From Camelus bactrianus (lineage: Eukaryota > Chordata > Mammalia > Artiodactyla > Camelidae): a stretch of DNA of 64,000 nt. Shown in pieces: positions 39,430-51,039 of this stretch. The notes under the pieces were generated by a model. The model searched no databases. It was given only the letters and a program-made list of their open reading frames with translations, and was not told the DNA's origin. Numbering within the stretch: the first letter of the stretch is position 1; each line of letters opens with the position of its first letter. The translations under genes were made by a program, and so were the position numbers. Location of the stretch: NCBI RefSeq assembly GCF_048773025.1, contig NC_133545.1, forward strand, positions 79,136,001 to 79,200,000, read 5' to 3'.

Positions 39430-40430
39430 CTCACCAAATCTGAGAAATAGAGTAACAAATTTATATTCCGAGAGTGAAAAGCAGATAAATATTTGAAGCC
39501 GGCCGTCCTGTCTGCCCAGGCTGAGTGTCCAAAAAGGATGAGGAGGAGACAGGGAAGAGGAACAGGAGGAGGAGCAAGGAGCCTCCCAGGGTGTTAGCAG
39601 AGGAAACACGTTCCTCTGCTGGGTCAATTGTATAAAAAGGAATGGCCACACCCACCTTCATCTTTTGATTCCTGGACATAAACCTTCTGACTGTGAGTTG
39701 GATGTCACCTGTATCTGGTCACTGGAGGAGAATGCAGCCAATCCAAGGCCACCTGTCAGGGAGGGAACTTGCCCTGACCTCAGTCTCCTCCCGCCTCCCA
39801 GTCCCCTGCTGATGCTTCCACTGACTGCTCCCAGACAGCAACCAGGGATGAGACCACTGGTCATTAATCATGCATGTCTGACTCACTCGTAAGATGTGAG
39901 AAATCCGTGCCCCCACAGAAGGGGACTCACAGAGTCTAAGCTGAAGGTCTGTCTCTCCCCGCCGGCTCTCCCAGTGAAGACCACCTAAGGCTGACTCTCT
40001 AGCAGCTTTTTCCATGAACGGTGGTGGATCATGTTCTCAGGCACTGAGCGCCAAGCCACCCTGCAGATGGAGAGCCTCCTGTGCAATGAAGTGTGCAGTT
40101 CTGCTTGAGACGACCTCCTGACTGCATCTGCACCTGGACAAAACAGAAGTAAAGAAAGCAAGACCACCATGCCCCACGCTAATGAGAAGACTGCATATTT
40201 TTGGCACTGTCTGTACTACTTGGTGTCTGTACCACTTAAGAAAAAAGAGTCATTCCAGCCCAATGAGCCACCCTGGAAACCCTGAGCATTAACACTGTCT
40301 CTCACTTGGCAGACAGGATCAGCGGGAATCAGGAGAGAAAACAAGATTTCGTTTTGTAAAAGAAGCAAAAGTTGTTAGAGGAGAGATGAGAAAAAGTAGT
40401 CAAGACAGAGCCCATTACAGGCATTCTTTT
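39430..40430. other. Spacer with a signal-peptide-like frame
   Basis: A minus-strand frame from 40170 starts MVVLLSLLLFCPGADA, which looks like a leader, and continues to a SICRVA and MIHH text that faintly recalls a V domain. No second Cys, leader intron or recombination signal follows. I do not call a gene. The rest of the stretch is unassigned. Confidence 0.3.
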
Positions 40431-40432
40431 TT

Positions 40433-40546
40433 GGGGGAGAGGGGTAATTATGTCTATTTATTTATTTATTTGGAGGTACTGGGGATTGAACCTGGGACCT
40501 CCTGCATGCTAGGCAGGCATTCTACCACTGAGCTATACCCTCCTTC
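40433..40546 (-). mobile_element. tRNA-Ala-derived SINE (Vic-1 type)
   Basis: The reverse strand carries the tRNA-Ala-like head (reverse of ctgagctataccctcc and ggggattgaacctgggacct) followed by a TAAA-type tail (tatttatttatttatttgg). Confidence 0.85.
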
Positions 40547-42157
40547 ACTATAAGCACTTCTAATCATCAAGTTTCACTTGCTGTCTCTAAGCTCTCAATA
40601 ATATGCCAAGGTATTTTTAATATTATGAAATGTGTGAATTCTTTTTAAAAATAAATTTGAAATAAAATTCAAAGGTGATCAAAGTTTCCTGTTAGATAAT
40701 TTAGGCACCACAGAAGTGACACAGGGAAAAAAAGGATCCATGCCCCAAACCTCCAAAGGTGACCACTCCACTCTCCTACCTCAGGCTGACCCTCTAAACC
40801 CGCTCTCAGGGCTGGAAGTAGAGCGTACTCAAGATAGACAGTCAACGTGTACTTCCTGGGGGGCCTAGCAGTTTTTAGAATTGTGGTTTTTTTTCCAAGT
40901 TGACTCTTAGGTAACACACATCCTTTTTTCCCGCCACACTAGTATGTGTGGGGAGTTGGTAATGGATGATATGTTACAGAAAATAGTGATTTTTTAAGGT
41001 TTCCTTGAACTTTATTCAGCATGAATTAGATAATATAATGTTGGTTCTGTTACTCAAAGTCACTGTGAATACCCTCTTCAGGTACAAAGGAAAGTAAGGT
41101 GAGTCAAAATCATCGGGAGATTTCAGGCATCCATCTCTACAAAAATCCCCCTTCCACCCATTCGGTAATGCAAATACCTCAACAATCATGGAAACATAGA
41201 TCTTACTTCAGCAGACGGTGTGGGGAGCCCCATTCAGTACTCAGTACTGTATATTCCAATGAAATGCTTTCTGTGTTCTGTGCATCTGCAATTTAAACAA
41301 TCATTTAACTGCCAATGTTGACTTAGGACGGGGCTGATTTGCCTCTGGCCGGTTTGCCTTTGGTGTGTGTGGCCAAAGTGACTTTGGTGAAATTCACCTT
41401 AGCAAAAAGAAGGGCAGCAGGGGTAAATGACTCCACATCTAGTTGGAGACTGTCATTTCACTGGGGATTGGTGGCCCAGCAACAGAAAGGGGCTTTACAA
41501 AAGCAACCTCCAGCTTTGACAGAGCCTATGAGATTTGCGATTTCCGCTGTGCACAATGCCTGGCTCAGAGTGCCCATAGAACACTTAAGCCAGAAAATGA
41601 ACTACTCCCCAGGCTCCCATCCAATGTAGACTTTGATTTGGACTCAGTAAGTAGCAGTGTTTATAAGCTTTGTGCAAAATCCAGTATCACCATTCTAGGG
41701 CATGCATTTGATATATTTATCATTGCAGTCAGTTAGATCATGCTGTGTTTGTTACATTTTAGCCTCTAGAGAATAAATAGCATTGAATCTAATCTCCATT
41801 ATTTTAATCAAAGGAGAAGAGTGGATCAGAAAAAATCTTAACATAATGCAAATTGGCTGGTATAGATAATGTGGGGTATAGATCTCGGCAGAAGATAAAA
41901 GAGGGAGTAACAGAGGTCAACTTGGAGGATTAAGCATGGATGCCCCGGGAAAGCCTGTTGGGCAGAGAACAGAGCCCTGAAAATCGAGCCTGATTATTTG
42001 CACGTGCTCAGGCACAGCTTCCTCTTAGAGAAAATATAGAGTGTGGCAACTTCACATAGAGTCAGCCACATAAAAGTTTACCTAGAAAACTGCACAAAAG
42101 CGTACAGGTGGCGACTGTGGTTTCCTAATTCACGGCAGTGAATGGAAAACCAGTGAA
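40547..42157. other. Spacer downstream of TRGV9-like gene
   Basis: No gene is recognised. Open frames at 41339-41736 lack any family signature. Confidence 0.4.
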
Positions 42158-42196
42158 CGTTTATCGAACGACACGGCTCTAAGGTCTGCTACTGTG
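42158..42196 (-). other. 23-RSS of TRGV9-like gene, weak nonamer
   Basis: In transcription order: heptamer CACAGTA, exact 23 nt spacer, then CGATAAACG in the nonamer position. Only about five of nine nonamer bases match ACAAAAACC. Confidence 0.75.
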
Positions 42197-42672
42197 CGCG
42201 TCCCAGAGTGCACAGGAGTAGGTGGCCGCGTCTTGTTCGTTTACACTGTGAATGGTGAGGGTAGACGTCGAAGTGTCAGGTGTCTTGTCTGCCTCAAACT
42301 TGCCCGGCGTAATGCCCGATTCCACGTTGACGGTGTTGTCAGACGAAATGTACAGCAGGAGCTGCACGGCTTGCCCGGGCCTTTCTCGATACCAATACAC
42401 AGACGTTGTAGAAATTGTGACACCGGATACCACGCATTCCAGGCGGGCTGTTTTTGACAGCTGTTTGGTACTGGACAGTTGCGGTTGCTCTAGATGACCT
42501 GCACCATACACACCGTCTAAAAAAAAAAAAGGAGGAAAGTAAATAAACCAAAAATTTGGAAATTTTTTTTTAAATGACAAAAATTAGAGATCTGTCCAAG
42601 GAGACTGGGGGAGGAAAAAGACTTACAAGCCCCAAGGACTGCCAGAGTTAACAGCTGGAACGGTGACAGCAT
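42197..42672 (-). CDS. TRGV9: TCR gamma V gene, TRGV9-like
   Basis: The leader exon (42627-42672) reads [15 protein letters not shown] with donor GTAAGT. After a 110 nt intron with a long pyrimidine tract and TTTAG acceptor, the V exon (42197-42516) reads [20 protein letters not shown], then [76 protein letters not shown] and CALWDA. Human TRGV9 ([66 protein letters not shown]) matches almost throughout, leader included. Both cysteines and the Trp are present, although the last motif is YSC instead of YYC. In human this V pairs with TRGJP in phosphoantigen-reactive V-gamma-9 V-delta-2 cells. It is the most 5' V in the window. Confidence 0.95.
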
Positions 42673-42699
42673 GTCTGGATGGACCACACTTTCCTCCAG

Positions 42700-44734
42700 G
42701 ACAGCCTGGAACTACTGCCGAGAGGCGCTGCAGACCTCTGTGGCTTGGCTGAGTCAACCGTCAAACTTCCCGTGGGTGAGGCTGAACATGGCTCTCTTGC
42801 TTTCTTGTGAAGGTGTGTCCTCCCCGCCTGTTAGCACATCCCTTCCCTGAGAAGTGTCACAAAGTCCTCCAGCTGAGTACAGACCAAAGAGCATGGAGGG
42901 CCACCTTAGAACTCTGAGGTGACTCATTTTTCCAAACACTATTCATTGTTTCCATAATTATTATTATTCATCATTATTATTCATTATTCTTTCAAAATTA
43001 TTATTCATAAGCTTCCATTATGGACAAGGCATCATGCTAAGTTTTTTGGTTGTAATAAAGATGCAACGATAACGCACCTCACCATGGAGCGTGTCTAACG
43101 GGAGGCGGCGCGACTTAATGCTATGATCTTGGCCTTCTCTCCTTCCTCCCATTGCCTTTCACAGAATAAACGCTCAATAACCCCAGGGACTTGGCAGGCT
43201 AGAGTCGGCGGGAAGAAAGGAGGGGGGTCTGAGCTGTGTTATACATCCTTGGGACCACAGAGAACTTCTGAAACCAGCTGGAGAGACTTTGGTTCATCCA
43301 TCTGCTCCCGTCTGTTCAGTTATCCACAAACCCTCCAGCACAGACCACCTGCGGGGGGCTGAACACGCCATTCCAGTGTGTTTGCTTTTGTTTAAGGTTC
43401 AGGTTTATGCCTTCTCCCTCAGCTACTGGAACAGCGTATCTCTATGAGACCCCAGCTTCTCTATAAAATAGTGCTTCTTCCGTGTGGACGCCGGAGTTGC
43501 CTTTTAGTCTGCTTTTCTTTCTCTAACCCAAGACATCGCATCTCTCCCAGGGTGTCTTTTATAGGCTGCGCTTTCCTAAACCACTGAAAAGTGCTGCTTT
43601 CCAGATTCCACTTCTCACTTTACCTGCTCTGCCTGAGTGACCTCTTCTCTGTTCTTAGCTTTAATCATCCTGCAGGTGTGGGCGGGGAGGGAGATAGGAG
43701 GAAATTCCATCTCATCTCCAGCCCACATTTTCTCCCGACGAGCTCCATACGCATGTGTCCTGCTAACAGCTGGGCATCTTCAAGTGCACCTCCCATGGGA
43801 GTTCAACCTGACTTTGTTCAGAGCCCAGAGTGGACTCATTAACTCCCACCTAACCATCTCTTCTTCTCTCTCAGGGAAGGACTTGGATCCCCACTTTATC
43901 CAAGCCAGCACCTTGAGTGTCAGCCTCACATCCTTCTCCTGACTAATTCAACAGGCTCCAATTCCTGTGGATTCTGCCTCCAGAATATTTCTTGACTCTC
44001 CTCCTACCTCCTCATCAGGTCCACTGCCTTCTACCTTCCTTGAATGCCACCTCCTGTAGGATTTGGGGTGGATCTCCAGCCTCTCTGGCCCTCTGTTCTC
44101 TCTCCTGTGAAGTGAGGTTGCTTAAATGCTAAAATTAGGACATCACATGGAAAAGAAACACTCCAGTGTCCATTCATCCACTCATTCCTTTCTCTTTCAT
44201 CCATTCGACAAACACCTGAGATTACAAAGATCAATAACGCATAGTCTCATCACTCGAGGAACTGTTACCAGTGACTAGAAAGAGAACAATGAATAAATAA
44301 CACACCACAGCTTGGGCAGGAGGAGCTGTGGGAGGAAGCACCAGCTGGCGCTCCTAGAATGCTGCTGGAGGCACGTCCATCCCTGACTTCCCGGGTAGGA
44401 GCCGCTTCCTGGAAGAGGTGGTACCTGAGCAGAGCTGAGCTCAAAAGGACGAGCAAAAGTCAGCCAGGAAGGGTGGGATACTCAGCAGTCCAGAGAGGAA
44501 CAGTACAAACCAGTCTGTAATACTGGGTCATAGAACTCTAGGTGGAGAGTGGATGAAGACAAGAAAGGCGGGGAGGCGGTGGGACATCACAGTCTCATAG
44601 CCTGAGCCCTCTAGACTTTATCCTCAGAGGAAGGGTGTAGCAGGGTGAAGAATTTTAAGCAGGCACCTGACTTGATCAGATCAACCCTGGGGTCCTGGGA
44701 AGCTGGGTGGTAAGAGACCAGAAACAGGAAACCA
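42700..44734. other. Spacer upstream of TRGV9-like gene
   Basis: No gene is recognised between the TRGV9-like leader and the duplicated segment. An ATT-rich patch lies near 42957-43010. Confidence 0.45.
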
Positions 44735-44974
44735 TCTCCCTTAGACTCCTTTCGATGTAAGAAGACCCCTGCATCTCTGTAATTTTCAATTTAATAGGCT
44801 GGAAAGTGAAGCCTTCCAACCGCTATACCTTTATCTGTTTATTTTACCACACTCTTATCCTGAGCTATGTCACGTTTATGGGGTTGAGATGTGGGACACA
44901 ATCTTTTCTTAAGTTTCCCGGGCTTTCATTCTCCTGTACGGATTTGTTCTTGGCTGTAATCTAGGGAGACATTT

Positions 44975-45046
<72 letters not shown>

Positions 45047-45780
45047 AGTATTTTTTATTTATTGTTATATTATTTAATTACTTTATTTTGATAGTGGTGA
45101 TGGGGAGGTAATTAGGTTTATTTATTTTTTGAGGAGGTAGTGGGGATTAAACCCAGGACCCTGTGCATGCTAAACATGTGCTCTACCATTTGAGCTATAG
45201 CCTCCCCACCAGACATTTTCTTAAGGAAAAAAAATGCCCTTTTTGCAGTGTGTTATCTGACAGCAGATAAGCACCAGTGGGGCTGGCAGCTTCTATAGGT
45301 GAGTAGGTTATATCCTGACCTGCTCCCTCGCTGTCCTCACCACTCGTTTCTTTAGTTCCCTTCCCTGGTGATGAGAGGAATGCACACTTGTTACACAAAC
45401 GTGCAAAGAACAAAAAGAAAAGATCACTAACCTTCAAACTATGCGGCAGCATAAGTAGTGACAACCTCGTCTGTTTCCTTCTACTTTTGAGTTTATAATT
45501 TACATAATTATGGCCAAACTGCTTATATTATTTAAACTCTTTTAAAAAGTCAGTTTAAGTTTATTATAGAAATTTTGGATGTCCAGAAATGTATGTAAGT
45601 CAGCTGTTTATTTCTTCTAGTCTTTCTGATTTGCAATATGTGTATCTTTCATTTTAAAATGTTTATCAAACATGGTCTTATAGTATATGTGGATTTTCAT
45701 TACGTATTTGCATTTACTTTATACAATATGCATGTACCATGTTGTTGTAAACTATATAAACATAGTTGTTTTGCTTTCTT
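44735..45780. repeat. Duplicated segment, copy B part 1
   Basis: It matches 1021-1860 in the same orientation. After removing the SINE at 44979-45210, the alignment runs from ccatctcccttagactcctt to the gtatatgtggattttcatta text, with only scattered substitutions and small gaps. It ends where a LINE-1 begins. Confidence 0.7.
44979..45210 (-). mobile_element. tRNA-Ala SINE with (GAAA)n tail and target-site duplication
   Basis: The element is flanked by agacattttctt at 44967-44978 and again at 45211-45222. On the minus strand it begins with a tRNA-Ala-like head, passes an AT-rich body and ends in a long (GAAA)n tail, seen as (TTTC)n at about 44979-45046. Duplicated copy A has no insertion at the matching place, so the SINE came after the duplication. 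Confidence 0.88.
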
Positions 45781-46612
45781 TTTTTCAATTTTTAATTGAA
45801 GTCTAGTCAGTTTACAATGTTGTGTCAGTTTCTGCTGTACAGCATAATGTTTCAGTCATACATATACATGCATGTATTTTTTCATATTTTTTTCATTATG
45901 GCTGACTGCAAGATATTAAATATAGTTCCCTGTGCTATACAGTAGAAACCTGTTATTTATCTATTTTACATATACTAGTTAATATTTGCAAATCTCGAAC
46001 TCCCAGTTTATCCCTTCCCACCCCCTTTCCCCCGGTAACCATAAGTTTGTTTACTATGTCTGTGAGTCTGTTTCTGTTTTGTAGATAAGTTCATTATAGT
46101 GTCTTCCTTTTTCTTTTTTTAGATTCCACATATGAGTGCTATCATGTGATATTTTTCTTTCTCTTTCTGACTTATTTCACTTAGAATGATAATCTCCAGG
46201 TCCTTCCATGTTGCTGCAAATGGCGTTATTTTGTTCTTTTTATGGCTCAGTAGTGTTCCATTATGTATACATACACCACAACTTCATTATCCAGTCATCT
46301 GTTGTTGGACATTTTGTTGCTTCCATGTCTCGGCTATTGTGAATAGTGCTGCTATGAGCATTGGGGTGCATGTATCTTTTCAAATTGGAGTTGCTTCTGG
46401 ATAGATGTCCAGGAGTGGGATTGCTGGATCATAGGGTAAGTCTATTTTTAGTTTTTTGAGGAATCTTCATACTGTTTTCCACAGTGGCTCCACCAGACTA
46501 CATGCCCACCAGCAGTGTAGGAGTGTTCCCTTTTCTCCACACCCTCTCTAGCATTTATCATTTGTGGACTTTTTGATGATGGCCACTCTGACTGGTGTGA
46601 GGTGATACCTCA
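45778..46612 (-). mobile_element. LINE-1, 5'-truncated 3' end
   Basis: The plus strand shows the reverse of an L1 3' UTR (tttaattgaagtctagtcag, atatagttccctgtgctata) followed by the reverse of the end of ORF2 (tggcgttattttgttctttt, ctccaccagactacatgccc, ggccactctgactggtgtga). It is only mildly diverged. It separates the two parts of copy B. Confidence 0.88.
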
Positions 46613-46738
46613 TTGAAGCAAGATTTCTTAAGGCAAGTTTTAGTGTTTTGATTGATTCTTCGACCATATGAAGGTATTATCTAACAATTTTAATGGAGTT
46701 CTGGCATATATATTATTTTCCAACGACATTTTCTGACT
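46612..46738. repeat. Duplicated segment, copy B part 2
   Basis: It aligns with 7290-7412 in the same orientation, directly after the LINE-1. See the entry for copy A part 2 for shared wording. Confidence 0.5.
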
Positions 46739-47117
46739 AGTTTCCTGTTACATTAAATAATCTACAACCTTTGGATGATGCATAGCACCCTGTGATGAAA
46801 CATCCTTCAGTTATACTTTTTTTCTTTTCAGGCATTAGGGTTAACTCGGGGGTTGCTATAAATGGTGCTACCGTGAATGAACACCCGTGCACAAAAATTT
46901 CAGTACATATGTTCTGTTTCCTTAGGAAAGTGATCGGTTGATGGTGTGAACACTTTCTCAGTGGTGTGTGTTCTGCCCATGTGTCCTGGGCTCTGTGATG
47001 GCTCCTCCTGCCTGAGATCTGAGACAGCAATCAGATCACTATTTCAATTACTTGCTGTCTCAACCCAGCTGCACATTATTATTACTGAAGGGGGCTTTTA
47101 AAAGCCTGCTGTCTGGT

Positions 47118-47255
47118 GGGAGGGTGTAGCTGAAGTGGCAGAGCATCTGCTTAGGATACATAAGGTCCTAGGTTCAATGCCCAGTACCTCCATTAAATAA
47201 ATAAATAAATAAAAACTTAATCACCTCCCTCATCCATTAAAAAAAAAAAAAAAAG
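47118..47255 (+). mobile_element. tRNA-Ala-derived SINE (Vic-1 type)
   Basis: It starts gggagggtgtagctgaagtg, shows box B (ggttcaatgcccagtacctc), then an (AAAT)n stretch, a 'cttaatcacctccctc' section and an A tail to 47254. Confidence 0.88.
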
Positions 47256-47259
47256 TCTG

Positions 47260-49885
47260 TGATGAAGTCTGGACCTTAGTAAACAAAGAGCACGAGATAC
47301 TCTTGAAGAACCTTCGCTCGGTTCATACTCAAAAAGGAGTAGCAATTTCTTCTAGCACTTTTGAGTTAATTGTTTTGTAAAGGCTAATTTTTTTAAGGTC
47401 ATAGAATCGTGGATGCATTCAATGATCACAGATACCCTTTACTGAATGCCTCACACTGTACGTATTTACTCCTTCCTGGCAAGCATAAAGTAAGTGTTAC
47501 TTATGTCCATTTTGCCGATGAAACGGAGGCTTAGGGAAGTTAAGTGACTTACTTGAGCTTGCCTAGGTAGTAAAGACACACCGAGGATTTGAGCCGAGTC
47601 TGCCGGGCTCCAGATCCTGTGCCCTAAGAAACTTGCCGGCCTGCTTGTGACTCAGGAAGTAATTTCTCTCCTCACTGGGCTGTTTCAGTGTACTGCAAAT
47701 TGAGATGCTGCTATACTGCTGATTGCTTTCGATTTGCGCGTCTTGCTTACAAAATGTAGCATTTGGATTGCGTTTACTCACACTATCTCCTAGCACCCCC
47801 TCCTGGCCATTGGCAGTATGTCATACAAGTTATATTCCCCTGTATCGGAGCCCCAGAAAGTGATGTCTATTAACAGCAAAAGACTCAGCACAGTGAATGA
47901 AAGGGCCCTAGGATGCAAAAGCAAGGAACCTGTTTTTCCAGTTGTATTTCTAATGTGCTTGATATCTTTAAGCAAGCAACTCCTCCTCGCAAGGCCCCCA
48001 TTTCCCCCATTTCCCCAGCCCCTAAAAGAGAGGAGTGGGTGAAGTTTTTGATCTCTTCCAGTTCCGATCATTTGTTGTGGCAAGATGAAAACCGGTAGCT
48101 TATCCTTTGAGTTTTCATCCAATAATCACGCATGCTGCTTGCTTCCTTTTGACTCGATACCACTCAAGAAAAATCCTATTCTGAGTGGGCTCCATGACAA
48201 AAATCCCATGAATTCCTGTGTGTTGGGAAGCTATGTGTAGCTACTGGCTTTGTTACCCAGTCTGACCACTACATGAGGCACTTACTCCGGCAAACTCATT
48301 TCAAGCTAATGCATAGGAAATGCTCAAGTACCTTACCTAGAAAAGATGTAAGCACTGAGGCTCGGAGAGAGCCCATGTGCACAGGATTACACACACGTGC
48401 ACACACTGGTACATGTATACAATTACAGTAGATACGAAAAGCTACATTGTGCTGATTCTTACAGGTAACTGGTTCTGCCTCTGTCTGGAAAATAAAAGAG
48501 AAGACCTTTAGTAAGTCCAAATATGCATGCAAAATAGAATTCTCTTGCGGAGATTCAGAACTTGCCATCTGTCTGTACCACTTCCACTATGCTGTAACTT
48601 TATTTATAATTTTTAAATATCTTAATGTCACATGGTTTTTAAAAATCACTAGGATGATCAACAACATACTTACTATGCCTGAGGGACATGGTAGCTGCCT
48701 CTGGTTTGGAAGACGTCTTGGCTGAAAACGAGATTCTCATGCCTTCTCTCATCTTTGTGTCCCTGAGCTCCCCAGGGCTTGTAGTGATGCCTGAATACAG
48801 TTTCTTTAAACGTGGAAACGTACTCATTCTGGGTTTGCTTTAATTGTCTTGGAGAAGAGCTTTGCCTTGAGGGTGAGGCCAGCTTTCAGGACCAATGCAC
48901 AATGGCCAGTACCAGCCAGTGTGCACGAATTTCCCATAAAGAAGGAAAAAGCTGTGTTTTCTACAACCACTGAAGAAAATGAACAAATGCCCTTTGGGTT
49001 ACCCTGATCTTAACTTATCAGTTGAAACCACTCTTGAGATTGAGGGGAGATGGGTTGTTGAGAATTAAGTCACAAAGCTCAAATGCAAGATTTGGATGGC
49101 TTGTCCTGGAATCAGCATTCTCTGAGTGTCTCCATGGTACATAGATTTTGCTTTCTTTTTGTTTTTGCTGAATTTTTTAATCTTACTTCTCATTTTGGGG
49201 GGTTCATAGTTTTCAGTTTCTAGCGCAGTATCATCCTTAACTTGTGCCAGTTTACTACATGGTTTTACATATTTGATATTTATTTTATTCTTTTTTCCTC
49301 TTTTATTCCCGATTCCAGTCCCGTCATGAATGCTCGATCTATTATGTGTGATGTGTGTCCTTCAAGCTTATGTATCTGTCAAGACTAGAGCGCGGTTTGT
49401 GAAGAATGTATTTTTGCATTGATATAAATGGCATCCCCAGCTTATCACCTATGTCTGTACATCCGTCAGCTCACCTGGTTCCTGCTCCTCTATGCTCGTC
49501 CGCAGCCACTGAGCTGTTTGCGTCCATCCCCCGGCGACGGGCACTCCCACTGCTGCCCCCTCCTGGCCGTCACCGGCTACGCTCTGACTGACACCTGCTG
49601 CCGCACCACCTAAGCAATTCCCTGCGAATGTAATCCGGGCTGCTGGTCACAGGAAATACACCTGCATATGTTCACTAAATACCGCCAGTGCTGTGTAACC
49701 TGACATTTTAATTTTTACCAGCCTGTTGGCTACCAAGCAGTATCTCATTAGTCTATGAGATTAGTGGCTCTGGTCAGATTGTTAGGAAGCTGAAGGTCTC
49801 TTTTTGTGCCTGGTATCCACTGATGTCTCCTTCAGAGACTTGCCTCTTTGAGTCTCAGATATAGCAAAAAGGAGGTTCGGTAGGA
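47260..49885. other. AMPH-TRG intergenic spacer, no gene seen
   Basis: No domain, V exon or RNA gene was recognised. A minus-strand frame at 48639-48827 ends near a GTAAGT, but it matches no known protein and has no convincing acceptor. Confidence 0.4.
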
Positions 49886-49889
49886 GAGG

Positions 49890-50112
49890 GTTAAAGCATA
49901 TGTTAGAGCCAGGCTGCCTGGGCGGTTGCCTGGCTCTGCCGTTTATTGGCTGTGTGACCTTAAGTGAGTTTCTTCATATCACCCAACTGCAAAAAGTAAA
50001 AGCAGCAAGTGCTTATAGGTTAGTGAAAGTGAAATGAATGAATATATGCAAAACACTTAGGGGGGTGTCTGGTAAATAACAGACATGCAATAAATGCTAG
50101 TTATTATTATAC
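49890..50112 (+). repeat. MIR element, well preserved
   Basis: It follows the MIR consensus for most of its length: ggctctgccgtttattggct, gtgtgaccttaagtgagttt, then gcaaaacacttaggggggtg and gacatgcaataaatgctagt. Confidence 0.75.
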
Positions 50113-50114
50113 TA

Positions 50115-51002
50115 TATATCATTACACTATATATTATATAATACCAAGCATATTATTATACTTATTACTATTTACAGTAATTTATTAATATCATAAACAT
50201 AAAGATAAATAAAATAACGTAAACATAATTAAACTATTAAAATTAAATTATGATTATACTAATTATTATCATTAGTTTTGTGTTGACCTGAATGAGTTTC
50301 TGTATTTTAGATATTTATCCTTTGTGAGTTTTGCCTGGTACAAATACCCTCAGCAAATCTATCATCGGTCGACTAATTCTGTCTCAAGTACCTTTCCTTA
50401 ATTGGGAATTCAAAATTTTGTAGGCAGATTTTTGTTTGGCCATACACTTTGGGTACTTTGAAGTCTGGTTTAAGAAAACGTTCCCTTCTCCAGTTACTGC
50501 AAGAGCATTCTATAGTTTCTTCTTAAGTTTAATTTCAGATTAGGGGTTGGAGTTTCAGGACTTCCCTGAATTAATCAATCGCTCAGTCTCGTGTTCCTTT
50601 GCTTGGTGCACTTGTATATAAGGTCCTAGAACAGATTCAGGATACAGAGAAGGCTGGGAGAGAGTTTATTGGTTAGTTAGGGAAACAAAAGGTTATGATA
50701 TTATTTTTACGCTAAATTCAATAAGCCGAGTGGGTGTGGACAGAGGCGTGAACTGGTGGGGAAAGCTGCGCTGAGGAGGTGAGACTTCAGCTGTGCCTTG
50801 AGGGAAAGGGGGGATACAGAGGCAGACAGGAGAGGGGTGGGCATTCCGGAGAGGGAGGTTGCATAAGGGGGTGAGCAAAGCAGAGAGGTGCAATGGAGGG
50901 TGAGATGGGACAGTGAAGAGACTCCTCTGAAGACAAATATTGGTGAAGACGTGGGGGGCTTTGAAAGGGGATTCGGTATGTCATACAATGGAGTTCATCA
51001 TT

Positions 51003-51039
<37 letters not shown>

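Noticed and set aside
48639-48827. Exon-like frame ending near a GTAAGT on the minus strand
   Set aside because: No acceptor of quality, no related protein recalled and no neighbouring exon in phase.
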